From JAGOBX01 sp017999075 [NCBI: Candidatus Babelota bacterium] (GTDB taxonomy: Bacteria; JAGOBX01), in NCBI GenBank assembly GCA_017999075.1, contig JAGOBX010000006.1, forward strand, positions 1-23,073: a DNA stretch of 23,073 nucleotides, read 5' to 3'. A program made the position numbers and the translations under genes. Below, in pieces: positions 17,101 through 23,073 of this stretch (within the stretch, counting starts at the first letter, position 1; each line of letters begins with the position of its first letter). The notes under the pieces are model-generated. The model was given only the letters and a program-made list of their open reading frames with translations, was not told the origin of the DNA and made no database searches.

Positions 17101-17406
17101 TTGATGACAAATGCCGCAGATGCAATAAATGATCAAATCAATGGTAAAATAATAATAAGTTGCAATTTAGTTGAAAATAAAAATATTGAAATTCATATTA
17201 CTGATAATGGAACAGGGATTCCGGCCGATAATATTAATAAAATTTTTGATCCTTTTTTTACGACTAAACTTAACAGCGGCGGAACAGGGCTTGGTTTATC
17301 TATTGTCTGGGGGATTGTGAAAGATCATAATGGCGAAATATCTGTCAATTCAAAAGAAGGTAAGGGAACAGAGTTTGTTATAAAACTGCCGATTAAAAAA
17401 GATTAA
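14155..17406 (+). CDS. Soluble hybrid histidine kinase REC-PAS-GAF-PAS-PAS-PAS-HisKA-HATPase
   Basis: Cytoplasmic kinase of 1083 residues without membrane segments. Domains in order: receiver 9-122 (acidic pair Glu 15/Asp 16-17, phospho-Asp 59 in ITDIRMP, Lys 109); PAS 160-270; GAF 285-432; a Cys-containing PAS 447-563; PAS 573-692; PAS 702-818; HisKA with His 849 in GVAHEINNPNCL; HATPase with Asn 986, DNGTGIP (1017-1023), FDPFFTTK and GGTGLGLSI (1042-1050). The third sensory module holds Cys 489, Cys 500 and Cys 507 in CYELTHKQNSPC...HPCPL, a pattern I know from many uncharacterised anaerobe PAS kinases; a redox or metal role is only a guess. The N-terminal receiver suggests it is itself a target of an upstream kinase, perhaps the preceding membrane sensor or CheA. 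The GGTGG ribosome site supports ATG 14155. Confidence 0.94.
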   Translation: MIHKEHEDIKILYVEDDEMVREYVELMLKRRYTEVYCAADGKRGIELYQTKNIDVVITDIRMPRMNGLEMSKKIIEMNPAAHIIVTTAFNDSELLLESIDIGVERYILKPVEMPKLFDALNYCTKLIKLQRSEKKYLIEIENKSRNLEKANIELKIKDNAIKTAVSSIAFAEIGGRIFYVNDSLVKTLEYDNKDEVYGKYPEDFYPSEEIEKFQKVLEIIKTTGCWTGELKAKKKNGKLIDIRISASLVKNESGNSICMMFSFEDISERKRAETEILKLNRIYAVLSNINQSIVRNRKTGKLFNEACRIIVEYGKFMMAWIGTITPQTNKLEVTASFGIPADYLKKINNGITGELIDYNNAEITMETGKHKITNNIINYGYKSCAAFPIIVFGKVTGVLNVFSEEINFFEEDNVKLFDEVTSDLSFAVEFIQRESERKCAEEKLFHQNEFLNTILDSLVYPFYVVDAKNYNIVLANKSSGFDSMPGSTCYELTHKQNSPCNNIKHPCPLEIVKNTGKPVEVEHIHRDNNGCSKSVMIYAFPLFDKSGTVVQVIEYAIDITELKKTAAALFASEERYRLLFDNARDGIALAESDTGIIIDCNKALCNIVERDKTEILGQSQSILHPPQQVLQSGISVSFEQHRTGGNNSNTLEDFVLTKTGKHVPVEIRAAHISINGRSHLLGIFRDITERKEAEKILKDSEEKFRTTVEILNVGIFRNTGEIPGKFLFCNNKLAELHGFDSIEEFLKMPITDLYYVPSDRVAFLEKLNKKGFLKNYELILKKKNGDAFYCSCTAKIKYDNNGKILWIDGVIEDITEHKNIEKEVQNQQMQLIQSGKMAALGQLIAGVAHEINNPNCLITLNVALLEDYWKYLKPMVKDCNKLSDNTGMIKTNKVITDMERVISTLNMGSNRIKLIVDNLKNFSRDSGDAKKEYFSVKEIIEKSYLICGAAVRKRVSHITFDIPDNLPLLFCDLVKIEQVFINLMTNAADAINDQINGKIIISCNLVENKNIEIHITDNGTGIPADNINKIFDPFFTTKLNSGGTGLGLSIVWGIVKDHNGEISVNSKEGKGTEFVIKLPIKKD

Positions 17407-17461
17407 TAAGCACCGCTGTCTTAATTTAAAAAAACGTTTTGAGTACATAATTTTTTTTATG

Positions 17462-17490
17462 TTGTTATATAATTCATGTATAGTTATAAT
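17462..17490 (+). promoter_or_regulatory. Predicted sigma-70 promoter of the sigma-54 activator gene
   Basis: TTGTTA (17462-17467) and a perfect TATAAT (17485-17490) are 17 bp apart. The start would be near 17497, giving a leader of about 18 nt with GGAG (17500-17503) before ATG 17515. It suggests that the activator can be expressed apart from the upstream kinase. Confidence 0.5.
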
Positions 17491-17514
17491 ATAATAACTG
17501 GAGAAAAATAAAAA

Positions 17515-18849
17515 ATGAAAATACTGATAGTAGATGATGAAAAATTATTATGTGAATCATTAAAACAAATTCTTGAATTTGAGGGAATGAGCGATATTAC
17601 AATAAGTTCAAATGCTATTGAAGGCGAAAATGAAATAATTAAAAATATTTATGATATTGTAATTATTGATTTAATGATGCCTGAAAAAAACGGAAACAAA
17701 ATTCTTTCCGACGCTAAAGCAAAAGGTGTTAAGTCAGAATTTATTGTTTTAACTGCTGTAAACGATATACCGATGGTAGTTGAATGTCTTAAATCCGGAG
17801 CTTTTAATTATATTCTCAAACCCACTTCAAAAGATTTGATGATTGCTGCTGTCAAAAGCGCTTATGAACATTATTTGCTTAAAAATAATCTTGCTTTATT
17901 TACAACAAGACATGATGTGGTTTTGCCTTCTGAATATGATAAAATTTTAACAAATGATTTAAATTTCAAAAAAATACTGCTTTATTCTTATCGGTTGGCA
18001 AAAACCGATTGTCCTGTTTTTATAACAGGCTCTTCAGGAACAGGAAAAACATTGTTAGCTGAAGCAATACATAATGCGAGTTCAAGAAAAAATAAAACAT
18101 TTGTTTCTGTTAATATTAATGCAATACCTGATGCGCTTTTTGAAAGTGAATTGTTTGGCCATAGGAAAGGAGCGTTTACCGGCGCCAATGAAAATAAATC
18201 TGGTTTATGTAAAATCGCAGATGGCGGGACCTTATTTATTGATGAAATTGGAGAATTGACTTTACAAAATCAGATAAAACTTTTAAAAATAATTGAAGAG
18301 AAAAGCTTTTATCCTGTCGGGTCAAATGTACCGGAGAAATCCGATTTTAGAATTATAACTGCTACCAGCAAGGATTTAATAAAAGAAGTTTCAGCAGGAA
18401 GTTTTCGTAATGATTTATTTTATCGTATAAACATTGGGAATATATATCTGCCTAATTTAAAAGAAAGAAGTCAGGATATATTTTATTTGAGTAAAGAAAT
18501 TATTCGGAATTTAAATGAAATGAATAATACCAATAAACAAATTTCAACGGGAGTTTTTAATATTTTAGTTGAATATGAATTCCCGGGTAATTATAGAGAA
18601 CTTAGGAATATTATTGAAAGCGCATATTATAAAACTGAAGAAGATGTTATTACACAGGAATTTATTAATATACCTATCAATTCTGAAACAAATCAATTTC
18701 CTCAAGAACAGCCACTTTCGTTAGAAGATAAAAAAAAACAGTATATAAAAAGTATTCTTGCAATTTATCAGGATAAAAATATAGCTGCAAAAGTTTTAAA
18801 AATATCTTTAAGACAGCTTTATAATTATATTAACAAATATAAAATTTGA
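17515..18849 (+). CDS. NtrC-family sigma-54-dependent response regulator
   Basis: Transcription activator of 444 residues. Receiver 1-115: acidic Asp 7/Asp 8, phospho-Asp 52 in IIDLMMP, Thr 80, Lys 102. AAA+ domain 142-380: Walker A GSSGTGKT (172-179), the sigma-54 contact loop ELFGHRKGAFTGA (212-224) with intact GAFTGA, Walker B GGTLFIDEIGE (237-247), arginine-finger region FRNDLFYRI (297-305) and FPGNYRELRNII (356-367, with Tyr where Val is usual). A Fis-type helix-turn-helix ends the protein (NIAAKVLKISLRQLYNYINK, 422-441). It should therefore open sigma-54 promoters when phosphorylated. It lies between two kinases that each carry a receiver. A sigma-54-like element and paired direct repeats lie right after its stop, so the downstream REC-kinase/CheW/receptor module is a natural target. 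Its phosphodonor may be CheA or either other kinase. Confidence 0.96.
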   Translation: MKILIVDDEKLLCESLKQILEFEGMSDITISSNAIEGENEIIKNIYDIVIIDLMMPEKNGNKILSDAKAKGVKSEFIVLTAVNDIPMVVECLKSGAFNYILKPTSKDLMIAAVKSAYEHYLLKNNLALFTTRHDVVLPSEYDKILTNDLNFKKILLYSYRLAKTDCPVFITGSSGTGKTLLAEAIHNASSRKNKTFVSVNINAIPDALFESELFGHRKGAFTGANENKSGLCKIADGGTLFIDEIGELTLQNQIKLLKIIEEKSFYPVGSNVPEKSDFRIITATSKDLIKEVSAGSFRNDLFYRINIGNIYLPNLKERSQDIFYLSKEIIRNLNEMNNTNKQISTGVFNILVEYEFPGNYRELRNIIESAYYKTEEDVITQEFINIPINSETNQFPQEQPLSLEDKKKQYIKSILAIYQDKNIAAKVLKISLRQLYNYINKYKI

Positions 18850-18891
18850 AATATCCTTCAAAAAGTCTTATTTTATTTTGAAATATCTTTC
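18845..18891 (+). repeat. Paired direct repeats, possible enhancer sites
   Basis: TTTGAAATATCCTTC (18845-18859) and TTTGAAATATCTTTC (18877-18891) match at 14 of 15 positions. They lie 32 bp apart, close to three helical turns. They are 130-175 bp upstream of the sigma-54-like element at 19019-19034, the usual distance for NtrC-type activator sites. The first copy overlaps the stop codon of the activator gene. AT-rich composition makes chance similarity possible. Confidence 0.35.
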
Positions 18892-19018
18892 CGTGTCTGA
18901 TTTTAAATTATTGTATAATTTATATTAATCATAATAATAATAAAATCTGCTTTTATTAACTTTCTGATAATCAAATAGTTTTGAAAATAAGTATATTAAT
19001 TTTATTTTTATAACAAAA

Positions 19019-19034
19019 CGGGAATACTATTGCT
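19019..19034 (+). promoter_or_regulatory. Candidate sigma-54 (-24/-12) promoter upstream of the REC-kinase gene
   Basis: The 16-mer CGGGAATACTATTGCT carries GG at 19020-19021 and GC at 19032-19033 with exactly 10 bases between, and a perfect TTGCT at the -12 side. The -24 side is only partial compared with TGGCAC. Transcription would start near 19045, about 85 nt before ATG 19129. It follows directly on the gene for a sigma-54 activator. The rest of the 279-bp gap (18850-19128) is AT-rich without an ORF. Confidence 0.4.
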
Positions 19035-19128
19035 TTGTTATTGAAGTTGATAATAAAATTTAATATTGAAAATGTTCCGACAATTAATTTTTATGAATTA
19101 TAAAAATAATAATTAGAGGGAAATTATC

Positions 19129-20178
19129 ATGGACCAAAAATTAAATAAAGTTAAAATAATGGTAGTTGATGATGAAAAAGAAATTTGCCTGTCATTAAAA
19201 TTTATGCTGGAATTCAACGGATATGCTGTTGAAATATTTTATAATGTGGAATCAGCATATAATTATTTGTTACATAATGAAGAAAATTTGCCGGATATTA
19301 TTATAACAGATTATCAGATGCAGGGAGCAAATGGAATAGAATTATTGAATAAAGTAAAAAATAATTATCCTGAAATTAGCGTGATTATTATGACAGGTTA
19401 TGGAAATAAAAAATTAGCTGTTGAAAGTATGGTGTCAGGAGCTGAAAATTTTTTAGATAAACCTATTTCAGCGTATGATGTTTTAAAGGCTATTGAAGAA
19501 ATTATTAATAAAAGAGAATTAAAATTAGAAAACCAAAGACGGATAAACTCAACAATATTACATGAGTTGAATAATCATTTGTCAGTATTGAAAACATCAG
19601 TGCAGCTTATAGAATTAGAAGATAAGAGTAATACAAATATTTCTGATATAATGATGAAACAAATAGATTTAATGAACGGTTCAATCAGAACAATGCTAAC
19701 TCCGGAAAATTTTGTTAATCTGTCGCTGAAATTTAAAAAAGAAAAAATAAATTTAAAGGAAACTGTTGATAATGCAGTATTGTTTCTTAAAAATGAGGCT
19801 GCTGATAAAGGTATAAAAATTGAAACGGATCTGAATGATTCATGGATGGAGGCTGATATAAATTATATTCGCCAGGCAATAATGAATATTATACTTAATG
19901 CCATCAGATATTCTCCTGAAAGCACTGTAATTAAAGTTAAGTTAATTGATGAATCAGGCTATGTATGCATTGAAATAGCTGATGAAGGACCTGGCATTTC
20001 AGATGATTTGAAAAATAAAATTTTTAATTATGGTTTTAGAGTAAATAAAAATGTAAAAGGAAATGGAATAGGATTATTCTTTGTTAGGGATGTATTGAAA
20101 TCACATAACGGCAGAATTGAAGTGATAGATAATGTTCCCAAAGGCAGTATATTCAGGATAACATTAAATAAAAACTAA
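19129..20178 (+). CDS. Soluble receiver-histidine kinase (REC-HisKA-HATPase)
   Basis: A compact 349-residue protein with no membrane segment and no PAS. Receiver 8-125: acidic Asp 14/Asp 15, phospho-Asp 61 in IIITDYQM, Thr 89 and Lys 111. The acceptor His 145 lies in TILHELNNHLSVL. The ATPase domain has Asn 257 (IILNAIRYSP), DEGPGI (285-290), IFNYGFR and GNGIGLFFVRDVL (311-323). REC-kinases of this shape often work as phosphorelay intermediates or as receivers of CheA signals. The ribosome site AGAGGGA (19115-19121) precedes ATG 19129. The next gene, a second CheW, starts only 16 bp after the stop, so kinase and CheW are certainly one transcript. This makes it a likely output partner of the second receptor. 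Confidence 0.94.
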   Translation: MDQKLNKVKIMVVDDEKEICLSLKFMLEFNGYAVEIFYNVESAYNYLLHNEENLPDIIITDYQMQGANGIELLNKVKNNYPEISVIIMTGYGNKKLAVESMVSGAENFLDKPISAYDVLKAIEEIINKRELKLENQRRINSTILHELNNHLSVLKTSVQLIELEDKSNTNISDIMMKQIDLMNGSIRTMLTPENFVNLSLKFKKEKINLKETVDNAVLFLKNEAADKGIKIETDLNDSWMEADINYIRQAIMNIILNAIRYSPESTVIKVKLIDESGYVCIEIADEGPGISDDLKNKIFNYGFRVNKNVKGNGIGLFFVRDVLKSHNGRIEVIDNVPKGSIFRITLNKN

Positions 20179-20180
20179 AA

Positions 20181-20188
20181 AAGGAGGT
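20181..20188 (+). promoter_or_regulatory. Near-perfect Shine-Dalgarno of the second cheW
   Basis: AAGGAGGT lies six bases before ATG 20195. It is the strongest ribosome binding site in the window and predicts high output of this CheW compared with the first copy, whose site is weak. Confidence 0.85.
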
Positions 20189-20194
20189 TTTGAA

Positions 20195-20671
20195 ATGGAA
20201 GAAAAAAATACTTTGTTTGATAAATCAGGAGGGAAACTGCTGACTTTTTTTTTGGATAATCGTGAATACGGCATTCAGATTCTTGAAGCCCGCGAAGTAG
20301 TCGGAATGCAGAATATTGATCCAGTACCGCGCACGCCTGCATTTATGAAAGGCGTTATAAATTTGCGCGGAAAAATTGTTCCTGTTATTGATTTGCGTTT
20401 AAAATTCGATATGGTTCAAAGTGAGTATGATAAAGATAACTGCATTCTTGTTGTAGATTTGAATGGAATTCTGACTGGCATTATTGTTGATCAACTTGCA
20501 GGTGTAATTACTATTGATAAAGAACATTATGAAATTTCCCCAAAACTTGGAAATAACATTAATGCAGAATTTGTTTCAGGTATGGTTAAACTTGACGAAC
20601 GCGTTATAATAGTTCTTGAAATAGAAAAAGTGTTGGATAATGCTGAAATAAAAATTCTTAAATTGGCATGA
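20195..20671 (+). CDS. cheW: CheW-type coupling protein (second copy)
   Basis: CheW of 158 residues, usual length and closer to consensus than the copy at 10956. Landmarks: KLLTFFLDNREYGIQILEAR (14-33), VPRTPAFMKGVINLRGKIVP (44-63, with NLRGK), VIDLRLKFDM (64-73) and GIIVDQLAGVITI. It should bridge a CheA kinase and receptor tips; the only CheA in the window is at 8382. It is co-translated after the REC-kinase (16-bp gap) and followed by a chemoreceptor gene 134 bp downstream, so kinase, CheW and receptor form a module. The interval 20672-20805 has no ORF or clear terminator. Confidence 0.96.
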   Translation: MEEKNTLFDKSGGKLLTFFLDNREYGIQILEAREVVGMQNIDPVPRTPAFMKGVINLRGKIVPVIDLRLKFDMVQSEYDKDNCILVVDLNGILTGIIVDQLAGVITIDKEHYEISPKLGNNINAEFVSGMVKLDERVIIVLEIEKVLDNAEIKILKLA

Positions 20672-20805
20672 TGAGATTTTGATTAAAAGTTATAAATGAA
20701 ACCTGAATTAAATCGTGATGCAAATAAAAATTTTTTTTTTAATGAACGCAGATTTTCTGAAAACAAATTTTAATAATTTATTATTTTTTTAGGATGGTGT
20801 TTAAA

Positions 20806-22641
20806 ATGAATTTAAAATTATCTACTAAACTTATCAGTGGTTTTTTGATTGTTGCGGTTATTTGTTTATTGGTCGGCAGCATAGGTTTTTATGGAATTGA
20901 AAAAACTGAAGGGAATCTGGAAAATATAGGTGTGAACCGTATTCCTGATTTGAGATCATTAGCTGAACTCAACCGTGAACGTATGGCGATTCGCGCGCAA
21001 ACTCTTGATGTTTATCAATACGAGTTTCAGAATAATTCAAATGAAAAATATCAGAAAATATTGGAACAGCGTAAAAAAAGTTGGGGAAAAGTTGATAAAG
21101 CCTGGGCAACACTATTGGCTATTCCGCGCCAGTCAGAACGAGGTAGGAATTTAATAAAAAAAGTAGAATCAGAATATAATGCATGGCGCAATATTTATGT
21201 TCAATTAGAAAAGATAATCGTTCAATTAATTAAAACGACTGATGCAAGTCAAAAAAATGTTCTCTATAAAGAATATAGAGAAACTGTAGCTGAAATGGTG
21301 CCAATATCAGATGCAATGGGAAAAACTTTCGATGAGATAACAGAAAACAATACTGCCAACACCAATAAAATGATTGAAGATAGTATATCTGATGGGCACA
21401 GTACTCAGATGTTTACTTCAGTAACAGTTATTGCAGGTTTTTTTCTCGCAGTTATATTTGGAGTATTGCTGAGTAGAAATATTGCCGGAAATTTATTAAA
21501 TATGTTAAACAGATTGACATCGGGCGGCAGTCAGGTAACTTCAGCAGCTGGTCAAATAGCATCTGCCAGTATTCAATTATCAGAAGGAGCTCAGGAACAG
21601 GCTGCGTCAATTGAAGAAATGTCTGCAACAATGGAAGAAATGTCATCGCAGGCTCATACAAACGCAGATACAAGCAAAAACGCCAATATAAGTGCAAAAA
21701 AAGTTGTAGAAATAAGCGGTGCTGCTGCTGAAAATGCAAAGAATGTTTCTGTTCTTGCAGCCGGAGCAAGGGATGCTGCTGATAACGGAGCTAAGGTAAT
21801 GAATGAAATAGTTGATTCAATGGAAGATATCAGAAAAGGCAGTGAAAAAATAACAGATATAATAGATACAATAAATGAAATTGCGCAGCAGACAAAGATG
21901 CTTGCTGTAAATGCAGCTATTGAAGCAGCCCGTGCAGGCGAGCATGGTCAGGGTTTCGCAGTTGTAGCTGATCAGGTATCTAAACTTGCTGAAACATCGC
22001 GTACTGCTGCTAAAGAGATCGCTGAGTTAATAAAAGAAAGTGTTAAGAAAACATGCACAGGAGCTCAGACAGCGCAAAAAGGCTCGGAAGCAATTAAAAA
22101 TATTTCTATTAATGCGATTAAAGTTGTTGATATTGCAAATGAAGTCGCGAACATAGCAAAAGAAGTTAAAGAATCTGCAAGCGCAGTAAATCAGCATCTT
22201 GAACAGATTAGCATAGCATCAATTGAACAGTCAAACGGAATAGAACAATCAACAAAAGCAATTGCACAGATAGATAGTGTAACACAGCAGAATGCCAGCG
22301 CTGCTGAAGAAACCTCGTCTGCTGCAGAAGAACTTAATTCTCAGGCTGAAGCAATGATGGGAATAGTGAACGAATTAAATGTTTTGGTTACTGGCAAAAT
22401 TATGGAAAAAGGCCAGTCGAAAAAAAATCAATCAGAACAGAAAATTCATACAGGCAATCAATATAGAAAAGATTCGTTCCATAAAGAATCATCTGATTGC
22501 TATTCTGAACATTTAAAATTACATAAGAAACCTGTAGTAGCGCATAATAGAAAAATTTTGCCGAAAGGAATAGAGGAAATTAATCCTAAAGATGTTATAC
22601 CTATGAAAGAAGATTTTTCTGAATTTATTGAAAAACGTTAG
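20806..22641 (+). CDS. Methyl-accepting chemotaxis protein, helical sensor, no HAMP
   Basis: Receptor of 611 residues counted from ATG 20806. This start is preferred because AGGATGGTG (20791-20799) is a well-placed ribosome site; the in-frame ATG at 20794 lies inside that site. TM1 is about 8-29 ([20 protein letters not shown]). The extracytoplasmic part (30-200) has the four-helix-bundle look, including [19 protein letters not shown]2 is about 203-224. The signalling helices begin right after TM2 ([20 protein letters not shown]) with no recognisable HAMP. The hairpin tip reads [20 protein letters not shown] (361-380), where most receptors, including the first one here, have [10 protein letters not shown]. 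The tail ends [15 protein letters not shown], like receptors of Desulfobacterota, after a polar linker. A hairpin terminator follows. It is probably served by the adjacent second CheW. Confidence 0.93.
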   Translation: MNLKLSTKLISGFLIVAVICLLVGSIGFYGIEKTEGNLENIGVNRIPDLRSLAELNRERMAIRAQTLDVYQYEFQNNSNEKYQKILEQRKKSWGKVDKAWATLLAIPRQSERGRNLIKKVESEYNAWRNIYVQLEKIIVQLIKTTDASQKNVLYKEYRETVAEMVPISDAMGKTFDEITENNTANTNKMIEDSISDGHSTQMFTSVTVIAGFFLAVIFGVLLSRNIAGNLLNMLNRLTSGGSQVTSAAGQIASASIQLSEGAQEQAASIEEMSATMEEMSSQAHTNADTSKNANISAKKVVEISGAAAENAKNVSVLAAGARDAADNGAKVMNEIVDSMEDIRKGSEKITDIIDTINEIAQQTKMLAVNAAIEAARAGEHGQGFAVVADQVSKLAETSRTAAKEIAELIKESVKKTCTGAQTAQKGSEAIKNISINAIKVVDIANEVANIAKEVKESASAVNQHLEQISIASIEQSNGIEQSTKAIAQIDSVTQQNASAAEETSSAAEELNSQAEAMMGIVNELNVLVTGKIMEKGQSKKNQSEQKIHTGNQYRKDSFHKESSDCYSEHLKLHKKPVVAHNRKILPKGIEEINPKDVIPMKEDFSEFIEKR

Positions 22642-22690
22642 ATATTAGATTATATAAATAGTTTGATTTGAAATTTTTATAATAGTGCAT

Positions 22691-22756
22691 AAAAATAAAA
22701 AATCATCAAATTGCATTTTTATTTTCAATGAATGCATTTGATGATTTTTTATTTTT
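22691..22756 (+). terminator. Strong hairpin terminator after the second chemoreceptor
   Basis: The 5' arm (22691-22716) and 3' arm (22732-22756) pair over about 25 bp with one bulged base, around a 15-base loop. The core is ATCATCAAA(T)TGCAT with ATGCATTTGATGAT. An A-rich tract leads in and a T-rich tract follows, so it should work in both directions. It closes the signalling cluster. Confidence 0.85.
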
Positions 22757-23073
22757 ATAGATATTTTATGTAGTTAAAAAAAAATAAATTAAAAATAAAT
22801 AAAAAATTATAATTGATGAAAAAATATAAATGTGATATAATTATAATAAATAAATTTATCTTACATTTGTTTTTATCTGTTTTAAGGAAATATTTCAAAA
22901 TATGATTTTAGATTTATACAAAATTATTATTTAATATATGTTTTGTAAAAAATGGATAAGCGGCTATTTTGAAATGTTTCTGTTAAATCAAATTGTTGGT
23001 TTTCACTGTTAAATGTTCATTGTGTTTTACATAAAAAAATAATTCACCAGAAATGTCTTTTATAACATAGGAG
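22757..23073 (+). other. Leader region of the next gene, outside the window
   Basis: These 317 bp hold no convincing coding sequence. A promoter sits at 22813-22841. TTTTGAAATATTTCC reads on the minus strand at 22886-22900 and TTTTGAAATGTTTC on the plus strand at 22967-22980, an inverted pair resembling the repeats at 18845-18891. The window ends in ATAGGAG, a ribosome binding site, so a start codon should follow within about ten bases of the edge. The leader would be over 220 nt. Confidence 0.5.
22813..22841 (+). promoter_or_regulatory. Predicted extended -10 sigma-70 promoter for the next gene
   Basis: TTGATG (22813-22818) and TATAAT (22836-22841) are 17 bp apart, and TGA precedes the -10 hexamer to give the extended -10 pattern. 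Transcription would start near 22848 and run off the right edge. Confidence 0.65.

Noticed and set aside
19076-19104. Sigma-70 promoter just upstream of the REC-kinase gene (TCCGAC/TATAAA).
   Set aside because: The -35 match is poor. The TATAAA is one of many in this AT-rich stretch and does not stand out.
20660-20680. Sigma-54 promoter at TTGGCATGATGAGATTTTG before the second receptor.
   Set aside because: TGGCA is present, but no GC occurs at the required 10-base distance from GG. The sequence also overlaps the cheW stop.
20794-20805. ATG 20794 as the start of the second receptor.
   Set aside because: It lies within AGGATGGTG, which is ideally placed as the ribosome site for ATG 20806. 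The protein from 20806 (MNLKLSTKL) has a typical receptor N-terminus.
1-23073. tRNA, rRNA or CRISPR arrays.
   Set aside because: No cloverleaf, ribosomal segment or regularly spaced repeat set was seen on either strand.

Overview
The window is AT-rich (about 30% G+C by eye), and every gene I accept as intact is on the + strand. A TonB-dependent outer-membrane receptor, a probable lipoprotein and clear Shine-Dalgarno sequences point to a Gram-negative bacterium. The long multi-PAS kinases, the NtrC-type regulator and the receptor C-terminal tail resemble Desulfobacterota-type signalling genes. I cannot name the lineage from sequence alone.

Layout. 1-2633: the 3' end of a TonB-dependent receptor, then a FecE-like ATPase and a FecCD/BtuC-like permease (an iron-siderophore/cobalamin type importer). 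The ATPase start codon lies inside a five-copy TATGA repeat. 2756-3436: a DUF6273-type protein with a recent in-frame 8-residue duplication. 3437-4840: no intact gene. It holds a decayed minus-strand IS1380-family transposase that has lost its catalytic core, then a perfect sigma-70 promoter and a leader of about 218 nt. 4841-22641: a signalling cluster of eleven genes. It ends at a strong hairpin terminator (22691-22756). A new promoter and a ribosome binding site at the right edge announce another gene just outside.

The cluster encodes two chemoreceptors (one with a CZB zinc-binding signature placed between its two membrane segments; one with a long extracytoplasmic helical domain and no HAMP), a CheR methyltransferase with tandem STAS-like C-terminal modules, a CheA-receiver hybrid, two CheW proteins, a PhnD-like probable lipoprotein overlapping a membrane histidine kinase, a 1083-residue REC-PAS-GAF-PAS3 kinase, a sigma-54 activator (REC-AAA+-Fis) and a soluble REC-histidine kinase. 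There is no CheB, CheD, CheC, CheX or stand-alone CheY, and no flagellar or pilus gene. This looks more like a chemosensory array wired to transcription than a motility system; the nearest analogue I know is the Myxococcus Che3 type, in which CheA works on an NtrC-type regulator. A sigma-54-like promoter element and a pair of direct repeats lie just after the activator gene, upstream of the REC-kinase/CheW/receptor module. They suggest that the activator controls the second half of the cluster.
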